Origin: Oscillospiraceae bacterium
GTDB taxonomy: Bacteria > Bacillota > Clostridia > Oscillospirales > Oscillospiraceae
DNA: 64,000 nt
NCBI GenBank assembly: GCA_902795045.1
Contig: CADBJU010000021.1
Span: 56,143 to 120,142, forward strand
Direction: 5' to 3'
Shown here: positions 1-7,758 of the stretch, piece after piece
How the letters are laid out: every line of letters starts with the position of its first letter
How positions within the stretch are numbered: position 1 is the stretch's first letter
Position numbers and translations under genes: made by a program
The notes under the pieces: model-generated
Databases searched by the model: none
What the model was told of the DNA's origin: nothing
Seen by the model: the letters and a program-made list of their open reading frames with translations, nothing else

Positions 1-1
1 C

Positions 2-121
2 GCCATGGCCTGCAACATCATCGGCCTCGGCAAGGAGCATTTCAAGGTGGGTGACATGCTGCCCGGGATCTTCCTGCCGATCGTGCTGGTGCCCCTGGCA
101 AAAGCCGTCGGATTATTCTGA
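2..121 (+). CDS. C-terminal end of an integral membrane protein, probably a transporter (partial)
   Basis: An open frame enters from the left edge and stops with TGA at 119-121. The visible 39 residues include a glycine-containing cytoplasmic-looking stretch followed by a hydrophobic helix (MLPGIFLPIVLVPLAKAV) that ends the protein. This is typical of the last transmembrane segment of a polytopic carrier. The family cannot be named from so little sequence. The stop lies 17 bases before the next start, so it may be cotranscribed with the RNA methyltransferase gene. Confidence 0.6.
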   Translation, partial: AMACNIIGLGKEHFKVGDMLPGIFLPIVLVPLAKAVGLF

Positions 122-138
122 ATATCGAAGAGGTCATT

Positions 139-1257
139 ATGAACTATAAAATGTGTGTGCCCTGTCTGCTGGGGCTCGAGGGTCCGATCGCGGACGAGCT
201 GAAACGGCTGAATATCCCGGATGTGGCCGCCGAAAACGGGCGCGTGTACTTCGGCGGCAGCGACAACGAGCTTGCCCGCGCCAACATCTGCCTGCGCATC
301 GGGGAGCGTGTCCTGATCGAGGTCGGCTCCTTTGAGGCCAGGACCTTCGACCAGCTCTTTGAGGGCACCAAAGCCCTCCCCTGGGAGAGCCTCATCCCGT
401 CAGACGGGGCCTTCCCCGTCAAGGGCTACAGCCTCAACTCCCAGCTCTTCTCCGTATCCGACTGCCAGAAGATCATCAAAAAGGCGGTCGTGGAGCGGCT
501 TAAAAGCAAGTACCATATCGACTGGTTTCCGGAGACGGGTGCCCTGTACCAGATCCAGTTTTCCATCATGAAGGACCGGGTCTCCCTCTGCATTGACAGC
601 TCCGGCGAGGGGCTTCACAAGCGCGGCTATCGTCCTGCCCACAACGCCGCCCCGCTCAAGGAGACCATGGCGGCGGCGATGGTCACGCTCTCACGCTACC
701 GGGGCCGGGACGATTTCTGCGACCCCTTCTGCGGCAGCGGCACCATCCCCATCGAGGCGGCGCTGATCGCCAAAAACCGCGCCCCCGGCCTGGACCGCGG
801 CTTTACGGCCCAGAGCTGGAGATCCATCCCCCGCCGCGTGTGGGAGGACGAGCGCGAGGCCGCCCGTTCCCGTGAGTTCCACGGCGAGTACCGGATCGTC
901 GGCTCCGACATCGACCCGAAGGCCGTCGCCATCGCAAAAGAGAATGCGCAGCGCGCGGGCGTGGACGATGTGGTGCGCTTCGAGGTGGCCGACGCCATGG
1001 CCTTTGACCGCGTGACCGAGCGCGGCGTCATCGTCACCAATCCCCCTTACGGCGAGCGCATCATGGAAAAGCAGGAGGCCGAAACCCTCTACCGCGGGTT
1101 CGGCAAGGCCTGGGCGGCCTGCCCCAACTGGCAGCTTTACCTGCTGTCCTCCCACACGGAGTTTGAGCGCTGCTTCGGGAGAACAGCGGACAAGAAGCGC
1201 AAGCTCTACAACGGCATGATCAAATGCGATCTGTACATGTACTTCAACAAGCGCTGA
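139..1257 (+). CDS. THUMP-domain class I SAM-dependent RNA methyltransferase (RlmL/YpsC type)
   Basis: A 372-residue protein of the family of putative 23S rRNA m2G methyltransferases (N-terminal half of RlmL; Bacillus YpsC). The N-terminal about 160 residues match the THUMP RNA-binding region. The C-terminal Rossmann-fold methyltransferase shows motif I DPFCGSGT near residue 195 and the NPPYGE motif IV near residue 305, as expected for N-methylation of a base amino group. The length is normal for the short Firmicutes form, which lacks the second methyltransferase of E. coli RlmL. The exact target nucleotide is not shown by the sequence. The gene lies immediately upstream of groESL, but the groE promoter separates them. 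Confidence 0.9.
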   Translation: MNYKMCVPCLLGLEGPIADELKRLNIPDVAAENGRVYFGGSDNELARANICLRIGERVLIEVGSFEARTFDQLFEGTKALPWESLIPSDGAFPVKGYSLNSQLFSVSDCQKIIKKAVVERLKSKYHIDWFPETGALYQIQFSIMKDRVSLCIDSSGEGLHKRGYRPAHNAAPLKETMAAAMVTLSRYRGRDDFCDPFCGSGTIPIEAALIAKNRAPGLDRGFTAQSWRSIPRRVWEDEREAARSREFHGEYRIVGSDIDPKAVAIAKENAQRAGVDDVVRFEVADAMAFDRVTERGVIVTNPPYGERIMEKQEAETLYRGFGKAWAACPNWQLYLLSSHTEFERCFGRTADKKRKLYNGMIKCDLYMYFNKR

Positions 1258-1310
1258 AGCATTTTCACAAAAAGTTCAAAAACGAAAAGCGAAAAAATCT
1301 TTCCAGACTC

Positions 1311-1338
1311 TTGCAAAATTGAAAAAGTGTGGTATAGT
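1311..1338 (+). promoter_or_regulatory. Vegetative promoter of groESL
   Basis: A -35 TTGCAA (1311-1316) and a -10 TATAGT (1333-1338) are separated by 16 bp and sit just upstream of the CIRCE operator. This is the usual sigma-A promoter plus HrcA operator arrangement. Confidence 0.8.
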
Positions 1339-1341
1339 ATG

Positions 1342-1378
1342 CATCGTTAGCACTCAGGATGTTTGAGTGCTAACGATG
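1342..1378. promoter_or_regulatory. CIRCE operator (HrcA-binding inverted repeat)
   Basis: A perfect TTAGCACTC-N9-GAGTGCTAA occupies 1347-1373 and is extended by five more complementary bases on each side (CATCG/CGATG), giving 14-bp arms. CIRCE is the known binding site of the heat-shock repressor HrcA. It lies between the -10 box and groES, so transcription of groESL should be heat inducible. The hrcA gene is not in the window. Confidence 0.97.
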
Positions 1379-1415
1379 TTGATTTTTGTTAATAAATAAT
1401 TGGAGGTATATAAGC

Positions 1416-1700
1416 ATGAAACTCAAACCCTTGGCAGACAGAGTCGTTCTCAAGCAGAACAAGGCCGAAGAGCGCACCGCTTCCGGCATCTTCCTCACCT
1501 CCTCCGCGCAGGAGAAGCCCGAGATTTATGAGGTCGTCGAGGTAGGCCCCGGCGGCATGGTCGAAGGCAACGAGGTCAAGATGATCGTCACCGCCGGTCA
1601 GAAGGTCCTGGTCGGCAAGTACAGCGGCAGCAAGGTCAAGCTCGAGGACGAGGAGTACACCATCGTCCGCCAGTCCGACATCCTGGCTGTCATTGAATAA
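1416..1700 (+). CDS. groES: Co-chaperonin GroES
   Basis: A 94-residue Hsp10 co-chaperonin that caps the GroEL ring. It starts MKLKPLADRVVLK, the canonical GroES opening, and contains the mobile loop (EERTASGIFL, about residues 17-26) that contacts GroEL. The start chosen is the ATG at 1416, which has a GGAGG 9 bases upstream (1402-1406). The longer in-frame ATG at 1386 has no ribosome site and lies in the 5' leader. It is the first gene of the CIRCE-controlled operon, 22 bases before groEL. Confidence 0.97.
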   Translation: MKLKPLADRVVLKQNKAEERTASGIFLTSSAQEKPEIYEVVEVGPGGMVEGNEVKMIVTAGQKVLVGKYSGSKVKLEDEEYTIVRQSDILAVIE

Positions 1701-1716
1701 TCAATTCGGAGGTTAA

Positions 1717-3351
<1,635 letters not shown>

Positions 3352-3384
3352 TCCAAGCGGTCAATCGCAAAAGCAAATAATGCC

Positions 3385-3418
3385 AAAGGCCGATGCTGAA
3401 ACAAGCATCGGCCTTTTT
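3385..3418 (+). terminator. Rho-independent terminator of groESL
   Basis: A 13-bp perfect stem (AAAGGCCGATGCT / AGCATCGGCCTTT) with a 6-nt loop is followed by a T run. It also lies at the end of the convergent flavodoxin operon and may work in both directions. Confidence 0.9.
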
Positions 3419-3461
3419 ACTGTATATTCTTACCGTGTTTTGCCGCAGCTGCGGTTGTGCG

Positions 3462-3878
3462 TTATCCGACCAGAGCAGCGCCGAGAGCCTTACAGGCATC
3501 GGCTCCTTCGCCCTCGGGCGCATTGTTTACAAGCACGCTCTCCGCTGCGAGGTTGATGCCGCAGGCCCTGCAGTCATCCTCCCAATTGCGCATCCACTCG
3601 CCGTCGCCCCAGCCGTAGGAGCCGAAGAGGCCGACTTTCTTGCCGCCGAGACTCTTTTTCACGCCGTCGAACATCGGCTCGAATTCACTGTCCTCCAGCT
3701 GCTCGGAGCCCATGGCGGGGCAGCCGAAAGCGATAGCGTCATAGGCGGAGAGATCGGTGACGGAATTGCACTCGATGAGCTCGGCGTCCGCGCCGGCGCT
3801 CTTCATGCCTTCCAGGACGAGATCTGCCATGGCCGCGGTGTTGCCCGTGCCGCTCCAGTAAACAACTGCTGCTTTCAT
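3462..3878 (-). CDS. Flavodoxin
   Basis: A 138-residue FMN electron carrier. The N-terminus KAAVVYWSGTGNTAAMA carries the phosphate-binding loop SGTGNT, and the later segments FGCPAMGSE and FGSYGWGDGEWM match the two loops that sandwich the flavin ring. Flavodoxins replace ferredoxin when iron is scarce. The gene is last in a minus-strand set with DUF3793 and DUF2325, a set that recurs in Firmicutes with metal or iron genes. That context, plus the palindromic operators upstream of 4800, suggests metal-responsive expression (inference). Confidence 0.9.
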   Translation of the reverse strand: MKAAVVYWSGTGNTAAMADLVLEGMKSAGADAELIECNSVTDLSAYDAIAFGCPAMGSEQLEDSEFEPMFDGVKKSLGGKKVGLFGSYGWGDGEWMRNWEDDCRACGINLAAESVLVNNAPEGEGADACKALGAALVG

Positions 3879-3973
3879 TTTTGTTTCTCCTTCATACCAA
3901 TATTCAGAGTATATTATAGTGCGGCTCTGTACGCACTTCTATCTGATGGAAAGATATACAGTTTCAGATGTTT

Positions 3974-4522
3974 TTAAACCGCGACAGCCAGCTTCTCAAG
4001 GCCGACTCCGCTCTCCCAGAGACGGCAGTAGCACTCGGAGCACTTTTTGAACTGCTCGCACAGCTTCTGTGCCTTCTCCTCGTCTCCGTAGATTTTCCAG
4101 AGGCCGATGACCTTATAGTTGTCCCTGTCGTCGATGAAGCCCTTGACATCCGCTGGCGGATAGCTCAGAAACAGGCCGACCTCATGCGGGAAGTCCCGCT
4201 CGGCGCGAAAGCGCTCCACCAGATGCCGCACACAGGCGGCACAGCTCAGGCAGGCATAACCCGATTCCTGCAAAACCTCCTGTGACAGCTCATCCTTCAA
4301 ATCCTTCTCCAGACTCTGCGGACGATAGAGATACAAAAGCGCGGACTTCTCCATCACACTCAGCAGAAGCAGGCACATCCCGCGCGGGGCAAAGATACGG
4401 TTAAAGGCGCGGATATCTTCCAGCAGCTCTTCCCGGCTTTCAAAGCGGTAAGGGAACATGCTGCCCGTCTTGATCCCGGCCAGGGTCGGCGCGGCCTGGC
4501 GCACAATCGTTTCCTCCGACAT
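3974..4522 (-). CDS. DUF3793 family protein
   Basis: A 182-residue cytosolic protein matching DUF3793: the conserved N-terminal LAGIKTGSMF, a central LYLYRPQSLEKDL, and cysteine motifs including a C-terminal CSECYCRLW. Its biochemical role is unknown. Family members are found beside flavodoxin, DUF2325 and Feo-type genes, which hints at iron or redox homeostasis. The start is the ATG at 4522, which shares one base with the stop of the upstream gene (TGATG), indicating translational coupling. The longer frame to 4591 runs inside DUF2325 and is rejected. Confidence 0.8.
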   Translation of the reverse strand: MSEETIVRQAAPTLAGIKTGSMFPYRFESREELLEDIRAFNRIFAPRGMCLLLLSVMEKSALLYLYRPQSLEKDLKDELSQEVLQESGYACLSCAACVRHLVERFRAERDFPHEVGLFLSYPPADVKGFIDDRDNYKVIGLWKIYGDEEKAQKLCEQFKKCSECYCRLWESGVGLEKLAVAV

Positions 4523-4800
4523 CAGGCGTACTTCTCCAATACCTTCCTGAGCGCGGACACCGAGCTTGTGGGACAGTATTCCACGATGCAATTCTGCCCC
4601 TTGATCTCCCCCAGCGCGCCCTGCAGCATCTTATGGGACATGGCGCCGGTGAAAAAGATCACCATGTCAGGCTTGCCCATCTTGCGCTTGACACCGCCGA
4701 CAGGCTTTACCACCACCTTGGCCTCATGCTGATAGTCCCGGCACAGGCTTTTGTATTTCTGTTCCATGCATTCGTTCCCGCCAAGAATGACGACGCTCAT
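4522..4800 (-). CDS. DUF2325 family protein
   Basis: A 92-residue protein that begins MSVVILGGNECMEQKYK and contains FFTGAMSHKML, both hallmarks of DUF2325. It is a small Rossmann-like domain with a conserved cysteine and histidine of unknown function. It is the first gene of the minus-strand operon DUF2325-DUF3793-flavodoxin. It is preceded by GGAGG a few bases upstream and by two palindromic operator candidates at 35 and 109 bp. Likely cofunctional with the two downstream genes in metal or redox homeostasis (inference). Confidence 0.8.
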   Translation of the reverse strand: MSVVILGGNECMEQKYKSLCRDYQHEAKVVVKPVGGVKRKMGKPDMVIFFTGAMSHKMLQGALGEIKGQNCIVEYCPTSSVSALRKVLEKYA

Positions 4801-4834
4801 GTCTATCCCTCCTGATTTTGTATATTGTTCAGAA

Positions 4835-4850
4835 GTTAGTTTATGCTAAC
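4835..4850. promoter_or_regulatory. Palindromic operator candidate, copy A
   Basis: GTTAG-TTTATG-CTAAC, the first of five related 16-bp palindromes with consensus GTTAGCNNNNGCTAAC at 4.8-6.9 kb. It lies 35 bp upstream of DUF2325. The half-site resembles DtxR/IdeR/MntR-family operators (TTAGG-type arms); the regulator is not in the window. Confidence 0.65.
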
Positions 4851-4908
4851 TATCGCTTTGAAGAAAAGACCCGGCTGAACCAAGTCTTATGAGTAACTGA
4901 CGCATCAA

Positions 4909-4924
4909 GTTAGCTATTGCTAAC
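4909..4924. promoter_or_regulatory. Palindromic operator candidate, copy B
   Basis: GTTAGC-TATT-GCTAAC, a perfect 6-4-6 palindrome 74 bp from copy A. Its wider flanks are AT-rich. The space from 4925 to 5136 contains no gene that I can support. Confidence 0.65.
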
Positions 4925-5136
4925 CTTTGAATGTATTATAGCAGGAAGCAAAGCTTCTGTCAATATGCTTTGTTTAAGCAACACCGCACAATACGTCTGC
5001 GGCATCTTCCGGATAATTTGTGCCCTGATTTCGTCACTTTTTCTTGAGGTATTCAACGTACATCTTCAAAAAAGTGCCATCATCAGAACCCAAATTGTCT
5101 CGGGATCTGCTCTTGCCAAATTATGCGGCATTGCCT

Positions 5137-5970
5137 TTATTCTCTGAAATCGATCCTGACGATCTTCATCTTTACAAAGCTGTCACAGAAGTGGATCATC
5201 AGTTTGTGAAATGCCCCGACCTTTTTGTAAATATCCCGGTATCCGCGCATATAGCTTTTGGCTGTAACGGAGGCAAAACGATCGCTCCAGCCCATGAGCT
5301 CCGTCTCATCCTCAAGGGAGAAAAACGCGCTCACATCGGTGATCCCGGCTTCCTTCAGCCATGTCTTTCGCATCAGCCCGGCGCCGCGTTCGTTGCAGGT
5401 GTCAAAGGCAAGCATGCCGCCGGGGAAACGCTCTGCCATCACGCAAAGCAGCTTTTTCATATCCTCCGTTTTGAAATAATAGAAAACACCCGCCGCGAAG
5501 AAAACCGCTCCATGCGATGCCTCGATCTCATCCATCCATGAAAAATCGTTCAGATCACAGGCAAGATTTCTTTCCCGCACACCTGCCGGGAGAAGCTCGT
5601 TTCGCACCCCGATCACATCCGGCAGGTCGATGTTATAGCCCCTGCACTGTCCGTTATCGACCTTGGAGAAGGTGTCGTCCAGGCCGCAGCCGAGGTTCAC
5701 CACAGCCGCTTCCGGATGCTCCCGCAGATAGCTCACGACCTCACAGCGCAGGTCATACTGGCGCTGAGCCACCTCCAACGCGCCGAACAGGCCTGCGGCG
5801 GATTCCATTTTCTTTCGCTTCTCCGCAAAATCGTAGTCCAGCGAGTTGCAGATCCTTTCGGCTTCGGGATCTGAAAACAGCTCGGGAAAATGCTCCGAAC
5901 ACACCAGCCGCCCGAAAAGCGGAATGACCAGTGTTTCCTGAACCGTATTCTTTTCAATGTGATACTTCAT
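5137..5970 (-). CDS. Class I SAM-dependent methyltransferase, leucine-carboxyl-methyltransferase (LCMT/PPM1) type
   Basis: A 277-residue protein. NLGCGLDDTFSKVD (about residues 92-105) is the SAM-binding motif I in the form seen in LCMT/Ppm1 and bacterial O-methyltransferases once linked to polyketide genes. YNIDLPDVI follows as the acidic motif II, and FFAAGVFYYF as motif IV. The start overlaps the stop of the upstream ATC-hydrolase gene by four bases (ATGA), so the two are translationally coupled. The substrate is unknown. Association with a putative thiazoline hydrolase and with the five-copy operator family suggests a small-molecule role in metal or sulfur stress (inference). Confidence 0.75.
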   Translation of the reverse strand: MKYHIEKNTVQETLVIPLFGRLVCSEHFPELFSDPEAERICNSLDYDFAEKRKKMESAAGLFGALEVAQRQYDLRCEVVSYLREHPEAAVVNLGCGLDDTFSKVDNGQCRGYNIDLPDVIGVRNELLPAGVRERNLACDLNDFSWMDEIEASHGAVFFAAGVFYYFKTEDMKKLLCVMAERFPGGMLAFDTCNERGAGLMRKTWLKEAGITDVSAFFSLEDETELMGWSDRFASVTAKSYMRGYRDIYKKVGAFHKLMIHFCDSFVKMKIVRIDFRE

Positions 5971-6608
5971 GACCCTGCCCCCTTTTTTCTGTACCCGCAG
6001 TCACAATAGGGTCCGCCGGACGCGAGCGTGTACTGCCGGACAAATTCCGTTGCGCCGCCCGCTTCACTCATGGTATAGTCCAGCCGACACATGGCCGGGA
6101 CAAGCTCGTACAGCCCCAGTTCCTTCATGAGCCGACAGATGCCGCATGCTGTAAAGCGCGCCTCATAACCGCTTCCGTCCGCGTAAGGAAGGAAGTCCAT
6201 GTTCCAGGAATACGGATTCCGGTCTGCCGCGCGAAGCGCCGCCGTCTTCTTCATCCCTTCCACATCCGCGTCCGTAAACTTTTTTCTTCCGCTCTGTCTG
6301 CAAAACCATTTCATGGGGTCGGTCATCATGGATTCCCGATAATATGCCGTCGCCTTTTCTACCGTTGGCTTTTCCGGCAGATTCAGGAGGAAAGCGGATA
6401 GCATCGCGCAATTGACAATATTCATCCGAAAGCGATCCGCCTTCTCAAATTCCGGTAAGCTGCGGATGATTTCTTTGTATCTTTGTTTTGCCTTTGCGGT
6501 AATCGTCCCGGCTGTTTTGGAATCATATCCCAGGACTGACGATAAGTGCTTCCTGAATGATCCCGCAAACAGCACCCACATCCCCAGAGGCATTCCGGTG
6601 TATCTCAT
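5967..6608 (-). CDS. L-2-amino-thiazoline-4-carboxylate hydrolase-like protein
   Basis: A 213-residue protein resembling the ATC hydrolase family, named for the Pseudomonas enzyme that opens L-2-amino-delta2-thiazoline-4-carboxylate on the way to cysteine. The C-terminal half carries the family pattern: FTACGICRLMKELGLYELVPAMCRLDY, then YTLASGGPYCDCGY, with paired cysteines that could bind metal or form the active site. Most family members in gut Firmicutes are uncharacterised, so the reaction is not certain. It is first in a two-gene operon with the methyltransferase, with operator copy C 48 bp upstream of its start. Confidence 0.65.
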   Translation of the reverse strand: MRYTGMPLGMWVLFAGSFRKHLSSVLGYDSKTAGTITAKAKQRYKEIIRSLPEFEKADRFRMNIVNCAMLSAFLLNLPEKPTVEKATAYYRESMMTDPMKWFCRQSGRKKFTDADVEGMKKTAALRAADRNPYSWNMDFLPYADGSGYEARFTACGICRLMKELGLYELVPAMCRLDYTMSEAGGATEFVRQYTLASGGPYCDCGYRKKGAGS

Positions 6609-6655
6609 GTAAGCTGACTCCTTATAAGCTGTTCTCTCATTCTCGCCCGCAAGCG

Positions 6656-6671
6656 GTTAGCAATATCTAAC
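6656..6671. promoter_or_regulatory. Palindromic operator candidate, copy C
   Basis: GTTAG-CAATAT-CTAAC, located 48-63 bp upstream of the ATC hydrolase start, where a promoter for the minus-strand pair would lie. Confidence 0.65.
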
Positions 6672-6806
6672 CCTTATTATATACGTTCTTTTTCCGCGCG
6701 TCAATGTATAGGCATAAAATATTTGCCGAAGCATCAAAGCGCAACTATTGTATGGCGCGGCCTGTATATGTCCGGCTGTATGAAGCGAATAAAATGAATC
6801 ACAGCA

Positions 6807-6835
6807 TTGACAAATCGAACCGGCAGTGATAATAT
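6807..6835 (+). promoter_or_regulatory. Consensus promoter upstream of the decayed gene and ZIP remnant
   Basis: TTGACA (6807-6812), a 17-bp spacer, and TAATAT (6830-6835). Operator copy D begins 8 bp after the -10 box and so covers the expected transcription start, the classic position for repression. Confidence 0.75.
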
Positions 6836-6842
6836 GCGTGCT

Positions 6843-6858
6843 GTTAGCATTTGCCAAC
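6843..6858. promoter_or_regulatory. Palindromic operator candidate, copy D
   Basis: GTTAGC-ATTT-GCCAAC, one mismatch from a perfect palindrome, placed directly over the predicted start of the plus-strand promoter at 6807-6835. Confidence 0.65.
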
Positions 6859-6901
6859 TCTCCTTTGTCCGGCAGTTTCAGGCTTTTATTTTTCACATAT
6901 G

Positions 6902-6917
6902 GTTAGCTGTTGCTAAC
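6902..6917. promoter_or_regulatory. Palindromic operator candidate, copy E
   Basis: GTTAGC-TGTT-GCTAAC, a perfect palindrome 59 bp after copy D and 57 bp before the ATG at 6974. The D/E spacing is similar to that of A/B (74 bp). Confidence 0.65.
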
Positions 6918-6973
6918 TTTGAGTCGCAGCTGAAACCGACTGTATTTTATGCCGGAACAGCAAGGAGGAATAC

Positions 6974-7332
6974 ATGATAACACTGCTCAGACCGGTCCTT
7001 ATGGTTTGCCTGTGCCCGAGTCCCGGCGTTGCTGCCAACGCGCAGGAAAGCGCGCCTATGTCTTGATGAACATCCCCTACTGCGATTTCTAAGCCGCAGA
7101 TGGCACGGGAAGCTTCACCCGTTTTGCCTGCTCCGGCGACAACCTTGCGGATACGCAGCATATCGAGCTCCGCTGCGGGGAACAGCCGGAGGATATGGCC
7201 AATTACTCCGAGGTTGAATACGCCTGCCGGCCCGCCTCCGGCATCCAGGATGGGTACAGGGACAAGCTGATCCAGACCTGCATCAAGCTCTTCGTCGACA
7301 AGAATGTCGGCGCGGCTGTTGAAGCCTCCTGA
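6974..7332 (+). pseudogene. Decayed gene with signal-peptide-like start, original function unknown
   Basis: A strong AAGGAGG sits 6 bases before an ATG at 6974. The frame opens with a hydrophobic leader (MITLLRPVLMVCLC) but stops after 30 codons. A second frame resumes at 7057 (YVLMNIPYCDF), hits a TAA, then stays open as a soluble-looking stretch ending at 7330-7332 (SEVEYACRPASGIQDGY, then KLIQTCIKLFVDKNVG). The good ribosome site, the operator-covered promoter and the fragmentation fit a gene that has lost function through a frameshift and a nonsense change. I do not recognise the family. It could instead be two unrelated remnants. Confidence 0.5.
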
Positions 7333-7424
7333 TTCGTTTTGTGATGCTGCGGCAGACCGGGATTTCTCCTGATCTGCCGCATTCCTCTGTTTGATGATTT
7401 TTCCATGAAAGGCCGGGTGAACCA

Positions 7425-7691
7425 ATGGATTCCGTAAAAGTCGCACAGGGCCTGCTTCTCCCTTTCCTGGGGACTGCGCTCGGTTCGGCCTGTGTATTCT
7501 TTATGAAGCGGATGCTCAGCCGCAATGTCCAGCGCGCACTGACAGGCTTTGCCGCCGGTGTCATGGTTGCTGCCTCCATCTGGAGTCTGCTGATCCCGGA
7601 GATGTCCGAAGGAGAACACTCCAACATCGGCGTCATTCTGTTCGCCGTCGGTTTTACCCTGATGATGGCGTTGGACGTTGCGCTGGGGTGA
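7425..7691 (+). pseudogene. ZIP-family metal transporter with large in-frame internal deletion
   Basis: An 88-residue frame. The first about 62 residues (LLLPFLGTALGSACVFFMK, then QRALTGFAAGVMVAASIWSLL) match the N-terminus of bacterial ZIP transporters. The last about 27 (PEMSEGEHSNIGVILFAVGFTLMMALDVALG, here read in two parts around GEHSNIG) match the extreme C-terminus that follows the EELIPEMSEG motif. The roughly 260-residue family length implies that about 170 central residues are missing, including the HNIPEG and EELIP metal-site helices. The join falls at CTGATCCCG, a sequence expected at both ends (SLLIP and EELIP), so deletion by short direct-repeat recombination is likely. Transport activity is not expected. 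Confidence 0.75.
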
Positions 7692-7705
7692 TGCTATCCC
7701 CAAAG

Positions 7706-7742
7706 AAGCCGATACCGTAATCGCTGCGGTATCGGCTTTTTA
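7706..7742 (+). terminator. Rho-independent terminator after the ZIP remnant
   Basis: A 12-bp stem AAGCCGATACCG / CGGTATCGGCTT is followed by a T run. It also faces the end of the convergent EAL gene. Confidence 0.88.
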
Positions 7743-7758
7743 TTCACCTTATGAAACT

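Noticed and set aside
3393-3977. 194-codon plus-strand frame over the flavodoxin gene
   Set aside because: It starts inside the groEL terminator and is antisense to a clear flavodoxin.
4917-5147. 76-codon plus-strand frame with a hydrophobic end
   Set aside because: It begins inside operator copy B, lacks a ribosome site and overlaps the end of the methyltransferase gene.
6657-6896. 79-codon minus-strand frame between the operator copies
   Set aside because: No ribosome site; it covers the plus-strand promoter and operator D, and its translation has no domain character.
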